A stretch of 15,876 nucleotides of DNA from Thermoleophilia bacterium (GTDB taxonomy: Bacteria; Actinomycetota; Thermoleophilia; Miltoncostaeales; Miltoncostaeaceae), in contig JADGPH010000122.1 in assembly GCA_017882555.1 (NCBI GenBank), forward strand, positions 1 to 15,876, read 5' to 3'. Below are positions 13,390 to 15,876 of the stretch, in pieces. Position numbers and translations under genes: made by a program. Each line of letters begins with the position of its first letter. Within the stretch, counting starts at the first letter, position 1. A model generated the notes under the pieces. That model was not told the origin of the DNA, searched no databases, and saw only the letters and a program-made list of their open reading frames with translations.

Positions 13390-13502
13390 CTATTGACACC
13401 GTCAGCCGGTGCGAAATCGCCCCGATCCCCGTGCGTCGCCATTGCGGCCGCAAAACGTGGTTCAATGGTCCATCGACCGCGCCGAAGGGACGCCTCCCCT
13501 GA
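13386..13502 (+). CDS. Candidate 38-aa frame bridging yyaC and the RsbW-like gene
   Basis: An ATG at 13386 overlaps the yyaC stop as ATGA. The frame runs 38 codons (MTIDTVSRCEIAPIPVRRHC, later KTWFNG) to TGA 13500-13502, which overlaps a CTG of the next gene as CTGA. I do not recognise the peptide; it is basic and has two cysteines. It could be a coupling frame that delivers ribosomes to the RsbW-like gene, or chance. Confidence 0.2.
   Translation: MTIDTVSRCEIAPIPVRRHCGRKTWFNGPSTAPKGRLP
13393..13398 (+). promoter_or_regulatory. Consensus-like -35 element (TTGACA)
   Basis: TTGACA at 13393-13398, just after the yyaC stop, is a perfect -35 hexamer and the only one I noticed at a gene start. 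No matching -10 box sits at the standard 17-bp spacing; the bases there read ATCGCC. It may be part of a promoter for the RsbW-like gene or be fortuitous. Confidence 0.22.
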
Positions 13503-13933
13503 GTGCTCAATCTGAGACGACCGGCGTGGTCCCCTTAGCCGTGCGCTATCGCGCCGAGATCACCTCACGTGGCCAGACGCTGGTCATGCGCAGCGAAATC
13601 TACGACATCGCGATCCGATCGGGATTCGCCGATCGCGCGGATGATGTCGCCGTCGCCTTCACCGAGTTGGTCGCGAACGCCCAAGAACATGGTGACCCGC
13701 CGATTCTGGTCGAGGCATGGTGGGATGGACGCTTGGTGATTGAAGTCAGCAACTATGGCACGGGCCTCGACCAACACGGCGCCTGGAAGAACCGCCCACC
13801 CGAGCCCGACGATGTGCGGGGGCGCGGACTCTGGCTGGTGCGCCAGCTCGTCGACATGGTTGATGTGCGCACCGGAACCGAGCGCACCACGGTGCACGTC
13901 GAGTTGTCACCCGAACCGCATATCGGGGCCTAA
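13457..13933 (+). CDS. RsbW-like anti-sigma / serine kinase ATPase
   Basis: A single GHKL ATPase domain of the RsbW/SpoIIAB type (HATPase_c_2), which in known systems binds a sigma factor or phosphorylates an anti-anti-sigma protein on serine. The N box is FTELVANAQEHG and the G2-like block is DVRGRGLWLVRQLVDMVDV, then TTVHVELS. The usual D-x-G-x-G of the adenine-binding loop reads NYGTG, with Asn for Asp, which could weaken ATP binding. The start is uncertain: GTG 13409, GTG 13457, GTG 13526 and CTG 13499 (AAGGGA 8 bases upstream, overlapping the preceding TGA) are all in frame. No sigma factor or STAS-domain partner is in the window. It lies 3' of yyaC on the same strand. Confidence 0.82.
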   Translation: MVQWSIDRAEGTPPLSAQSETTGVVPLAVRYRAEITSRGQTLVMRSEIYDIAIRSGFADRADDVAVAFTELVANAQEHGDPPILVEAWWDGRLVIEVSNYGTGLDQHGAWKNRPPEPDDVRGRGLWLVRQLVDMVDVRTGTERTTVHVELSPEPHIGA

Positions 13934-13955
13934 CGCCACACCCCGCGGACTGCAT

Positions 13956-14393
13956 CTAGGCGAGCGCCCGACCGCCGGTCGTTCGGCGTGGCTGGGTGCG
14001 GCGTGCCGCGAGATCATCCCGGGGCGTGGTCGGGGCGGTCCCGATCGGCGCGCGGAACTCCATGGTCGCGGTGCGGCGCTCCTGAACGATGCGTTCGATG
14101 CGATCCGCGATCGCCTGTTCGAGTGCGGCGATACGCGCCGCGCCGCGGCCGTCGCCGCCGTGCTGGGCAGCCACAACGCGCAGCTGTTGGGCGGCGAGCG
14201 CGCGCAGCGCGTGCGCCAGCTCAATCTCAGAGAACTGCTGGCGCGCCCGAGCACCGTCACGGCGCCACGTTGCGACGACAACAAAGGATGTACTCACCCT
14301 CCAGTCATCGGCGCCGTCGCGCAGAAGCTTGAGATGCGGGCCGGCGCGCGGGCGGAACTCCCGACCCATGCCTCGCCGGGCATCTCCAGACAT
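13956..14393 (-). CDS. Hypothetical protein, about 145 aa
   Basis: I do not recognise this protein. From ATG 14393 it reads MSGDARRGMGREFRPRAG, then a strand-like part (DWRVSTSFVVVATWRRDG), a long helical stretch (FSEIELAHALRALAAQQLRV, later ARIAALEQAIADRIERIV) that may form a coiled coil, and a basic, Arg/Thr-rich disordered tail. An ATG at 14369 (MGREF) is an alternative start. The composition is more natural than that of any opposing frame here. It converges on the RsbW-like gene, 22 bases away, and diverges from the small membrane gene at 14408. The arginine-rich tail suggests nucleic-acid binding, but nothing specific is visible. Confidence 0.5.
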   Translation of the reverse strand: MSGDARRGMGREFRPRAGPHLKLLRDGADDWRVSTSFVVVATWRRDGARARQQFSEIELAHALRALAAQQLRVVAAQHGGDGRGAARIAALEQAIADRIERIVQERRTATMEFRAPIGTAPTTPRDDLAARRTQPRRTTGGRALA

Positions 14394-14398
14394 CGTAG
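14393..14398 (-). promoter_or_regulatory. -10-like box for the minus-strand unknown gene
   Basis: TACGAT on the minus strand spans 14398 to 14393 and predicts start near 14386. That is after ATG 14393 but before ATG 14369, so if the box is real the shorter start is the right one. It overlaps the opposing TAGGGT box. Confidence 0.25.
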
Positions 14399-14401
14399 GG
14401 T
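14396..14401 (+). promoter_or_regulatory. -10 box for the small membrane gene, leaderless
   Basis: TAGGGT at 14396-14401 predicts transcription start at 14408, exactly the A of the ATG. No Shine-Dalgarno sequence precedes the start. The arrangement repeats what is seen at 1398 and 11030. Confidence 0.38.
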
Positions 14402-14407
14402 CGTCGT

Positions 14408-14731
14408 ATGTCGGTCGCGCTGCTGTTCGGGTTGGGATATCTGGCCGTGGTGGTCGTCGGATTCCTCGCGCTTGCAGCGTGGGAACTGCGCGCGACACCG
14501 GCGAACACCGATCGCCCGCTGGTGGACCCTCCACCGCCGCCTCTGCCAGACGACGGTCCTATGCCCGGTCCGCGGCCACCGAGTTCGGGGTCACAATGCC
14601 GGTCCGGACGACGTCTCGCATGGACAGCACACCGACCAACTCGTCGCCGTCAAACACCAGCACATGCCGGACTGAATGCGCCACCATCAATTCCGCCGCC
14701 TGCGCAATCGACCAGGTCGGTGCCGCGGTGA
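14408..14731 (+). CDS. Small single-helix membrane protein, up to 107 aa
   Basis: I do not recognise this protein. It begins with a strong transmembrane or signal-anchor helix (MSVALLFGLGYLAVVVVGFL, then ALAAWELR). A proline-rich region follows (DRPLVDPPPPPLPDDGPMPG, about 39-58). The frame then runs on to 14731, but the part after 14559 lies opposite the C-terminal end of the CBS-domain gene and is Arg/Pro-rich, as expected of an antisense frame. The helix and proline-rich part look real; the true C-terminus may be disturbed by the overlap. It may anchor or tether a partner at the membrane. Confidence 0.48.
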   Translation: MSVALLFGLGYLAVVVVGFLALAAWELRATPANTDRPLVDPPPPPLPDDGPMPGPRPPSSGSQCRSGRRLAWTAHRPTRRRQTPAHAGLNAPPSIPPPAQSTRSVPR

Positions 14732-14960
14732 TCACCGCATTGTTCATGTGATCGCCAACTCGCTGTGATTCGACGTTGAGCCCGGCGGCGATCGCCCGCA
14801 GGAGGTCCCGCTCGGTAATCACGTGTGGTCCTGGCAGCGCGGGGTCGAGCACGATCGCGGCACCCGTGTTGTGCTGGACCATGCGTTTGGCGGCCTGCCG
14901 CAACGTGTGTTCGGGGCCGACCACTGCAGTCACGGCGTTCATAACCTCGCCCACCTGCAT
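14559..14960 (-). CDS. CBS-domain pair protein, 133 aa
   Basis: Two CBS motifs in tandem form a Bateman module, which binds adenosine nucleotides or similar ligands. The first runs MQVGEVMNAVTAVVGPEHTL to GPHVITERDLLRAIAAG; the second runs VGDHMNNAVITAAPTWSI to DELVGVLSMRDVVRTGIV. Both have the typical V-x-x-x-M start and the (S/T)xRD end (ITERD and LSMRD). No other domain is present, so it is probably a regulatory subunit or sensor. ATG 14960 was chosen because GAGGAGGG lies just upstream. The frame stays open to 15026, but that extension is not family-like. TATTGC (14990 to 14985) may be its -10 box. Confidence 0.88.
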   Translation of the reverse strand: MQVGEVMNAVTAVVGPEHTLRQAAKRMVQHNTGAAIVLDPALPGPHVITERDLLRAIAAGLNVESQRVGDHMNNAVITAAPTWSIAQAAELMVAHSVRHVLVFDGDELVGVLSMRDVVRTGIVTPNSVAADRA

Positions 14961-14984
14961 GCCGCCCTCCTCGTGACAATCGTT

Positions 14985-14990
14985 GCAATA
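14985..14990 (-). promoter_or_regulatory. -10-like box for the CBS-domain gene
   Basis: TATTGC on the minus strand (14990 to 14985) predicts start near 14978. This leaves an 18-base leader that contains GAGGAGG before ATG 14960. Unlike several genes here, this one therefore has a normal ribosome binding site. Confidence 0.28.
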
Positions 14991-15103
14991 GCCCAAAATC
15001 ATCGCACCGATCCGCGCCGAGGGCAACGGTGGGGTCGCGCGGTGCCAGGCCGTGTCAGGGTCGGTCTCCCCGGGGCCGTCAACAACGTTCCGGGATACAA
15101 CAG

Positions 15104-15514
15104 CTAGGCCACGATTCGCCGCGTGGTGTCATACCCGCAGATCACCGACCAGAGCTCGTGCACGATTGCAAGGTCGCTCGCGAACTCCACCAATTTGGCG
15201 CGCGTCAGCTGATCATCATCGAGGCGCTGGGCCAAGTGCATGATGATCGCCGAGATGTGTCGTCCCGGCACGCCGGTCCCCCACCGCACGCCCTGCGCCA
15301 GATCGACGAGCACGGCGCGGACCCACGCCATACGCCGAGCAACATCGTCGTTGTTTCCCACATCGCGATTCTTGATCGCCTCGTGGGCGAACTGAATCGC
15401 CCCGTCAAAGAGGGCGGCAATGTGCACGTTGGGATGCTCAGGATTATCCGACTCATGACCCGGGTCATGAACCACCGACGAACCGCCTTGCCGTGTGATG
15501 CGCGTGGTGATCAT
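15104..15514 (-). CDS. FliS-like protein, 136 aa
   Basis: An all-helical protein of FliS-like size and pattern. VHIAALFDGAIQFAHEAIKN resembles the first FliS helix (usually LI.MLYDGAI.F...A), ARRMAWVRAVLVDLAQGV the second, and ISAIIMHLAQRLDDDQL plus LVEFASDLAIVHELWSVI the later helices. FliS is the export chaperone that wraps the C-terminal helix of flagellin. ATG 15514 is the first reasonable start; GTG 15475, with AAGGCGG upstream, would give 123 aa and removes a poorly conserved stretch. The frame upstream of 15514 is Arg/Ser-rich and not coding-like. No flagellar gene is nearby, so the role may differ. The family call is from pattern only. Confidence 0.55.
   Translation of the reverse strand: MITTRITRQGGSSVVHDPGHESDNPEHPNVHIAALFDGAIQFAHEAIKNRDVGNNDDVARRMAWVRAVLVDLAQGVRWGTGVPGRHISAIIMHLAQRLDDDQLTRAKLVEFASDLAIVHELWSVICGYDTTRRIVA
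15453..15470. repeat. Perfect 18-bp palindrome in the FliS-like gene
   Basis: TCATGACCCGGGTCATGA at 15453-15470 is its own reverse complement. It lies in the 5' part of the FliS-like gene, a few bases after the alternative GTG start at 15475, where it encodes HDPGHE. It could be an operator or chance. Confidence 0.5.
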
Positions 15515-15723
15515 CAGCGATTGCGCACGGCACACCAGTGAGCGCCGAGTCGCGATCGACACCTGTGTTGTCGGACGGCGGGCAAGGGAACTTAACGTGC
15601 CCGGGCGACGACGGACACGGGACCGCAACGACCCCGACGGGCGCCGGGACACACCATCGCGTTGGCGACGGCCCCGGGCCGATACACCCTCAACACGGCC
15701 ACATCCGGCGAACTCCGGCAAAC

Positions 15724-15729
15724 TATCCT
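15724..15729 (+). promoter_or_regulatory. -10 box for the nitroreductase gene
   Basis: TATCCT at 15724-15729 predicts transcription start at about 15736, giving a 53-base leader before ATG 15789. There is no recognisable -35 box. The predicted start coincides with the first base of a 14-bp palindrome. Confidence 0.33.
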
Positions 15730-15770
15730 CAGCGGACGCCGATCGGCGTACGACCACGGCCCCTGAGGAT
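15725..15770. promoter_or_regulatory. Nested palindromes, possible operator
   Basis: ACGCCGATCGGCGT (15736-15749) is a perfect 14-bp palindrome. It is enclosed by ATCCTCAG (15725-15732) and CTGAGGAT (15763-15770), a perfect 8-bp inverted repeat. The outer left arm overlaps the -10 box and the inner palindrome starts at the predicted transcription start. This suits a dimeric repressor site or a structured leader. Confidence 0.45.
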
Positions 15771-15788
15771 CTCGAGAACGGACGACTC

Positions 15789-15876
15789 ATGAGTGACGTA
15801 CACGACTGGAACGCCGCGATTACTGCCGAGTTCCGGGCAAACGGCGGTGTGGTTGGCGGACCCTTTGCTGGTGCCA
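15789..15876 (+). CDS. DUF385 / F420-type nitroreductase, N-terminal fragment
   Basis: The first 29 residues of a gene that runs out of the window. The sequence contains DWNAAITAEFRANGGVVGGP followed by FAGA. This matches the start of the deazaflavin (F420)-dependent nitroreductase family (Ddn/DUF385), whose members read W...I..EFRANGG.VGGPFAGAP. Proteins of this family use reduced F420 or, in some members, other flavins to reduce varied substrates. The Shine-Dalgarno sequence before ATG 15789 is weak. The gene diverges from the FliS-like gene, with nested palindromes in the leader. The cofactor and substrate cannot be judged from this fragment. Confidence 0.78.
   Translation, partial: MSDVHDWNAAITAEFRANGGVVGGPFAGA

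Noticed and set aside
13740..14751. Long plus-strand frames across 13740-14751
   Set aside because: Ser/Arg/Ala-rich products with no domain. They cover parts of the RsbW-like gene in the wrong frame and the opposite minus-strand gene.
14961..15026. N-terminal extension of the CBS protein with a CNDCHEE motif resembling a haem-binding CxxCH
   Set aside because: It is the untranslated leader read in frame: the strong GAGGAGG site and the family-typical start are at 14960. A lone CxxCH without a signal peptide is not convincing.
1..15876. tRNA, rRNA, CRISPR array, IS element, phage gene or defence system
   Set aside because: I looked on both strands for direct-repeat arrays, transposase-like frames and tRNA-like cloverleafs and saw none. 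A covariance-model search would be needed to rule out small RNAs.

Overview
The window is a GC-rich, densely packed bacterial chromosome segment with no rRNA, tRNA, CRISPR array, IS element or phage gene that I can see. GTG and other non-ATG starts are common, many genes overlap by ATGA, and several genes appear to be transcribed without a leader. The gene content includes a DUF2510 protein, a DosR/NarL-type two-component pair, an F420-type (DUF385) nitroreductase, a YyaC-family protein, an RsbW-like kinase and an orphan FliS-like protein. This points to a Chloroflexota-like (for example Limnocylindria-type) or actinobacteria-like lineage. That placement is inference, not something the sequence proves.

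Layout. (1) 3-155 is the C-terminal end of an M17 leucyl aminopeptidase on the plus strand. It converges on hisC (211-1344, minus). (2) hisC diverges from a plus-strand operon at 1398-3180: a LON substrate-binding domain protein, a YgfZ/GcvT-like protein and a 92-aa unknown. (3) A long run of minus-strand genes reads from 10693 down to 3196. In transcription order it holds an 84-aa unknown, a possible 25-30 aa membrane peptide, a sensor histidine kinase, a LuxR-type response regulator, a DUF2510 membrane protein interrupted by an in-frame TAG, a 49-aa membrane protein candidate, ParA, FtsZ, a gamma-glutamyltransferase family protein and an 86-aa unknown. (4) Plus strand 11030-13933 holds hflX, a TfoX C-terminal-domain protein, a YyaC-family protein and an RsbW-like ATPase. 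(5) 13956-15514 holds an unknown minus-strand protein, a small plus-strand membrane protein, a CBS-domain protein and a FliS-like protein. (6) 15789 to the end is the start of a DUF385 nitroreductase.

How the genes fit together. The housekeeping parts are histidine biosynthesis, YgfZ Fe-S repair, HflX ribosome rescue and peptide/glutathione turnover. The more distinctive parts are a translationally coupled ParA-FtsZ pair, in which the FtsZ has an altered tubulin signature and no recognisable C-terminal interaction peptide, and a YyaC/RsbW pair that would normally suggest sporulation or partner-switching control. The kinase and regulator form one cotranscribed two-component system. Oddities that deserve a check are the amber codon in the DUF2510 gene, the missing start codon of the gamma-glutamyltransferase, and nested palindromes in front of the nitroreductase gene.
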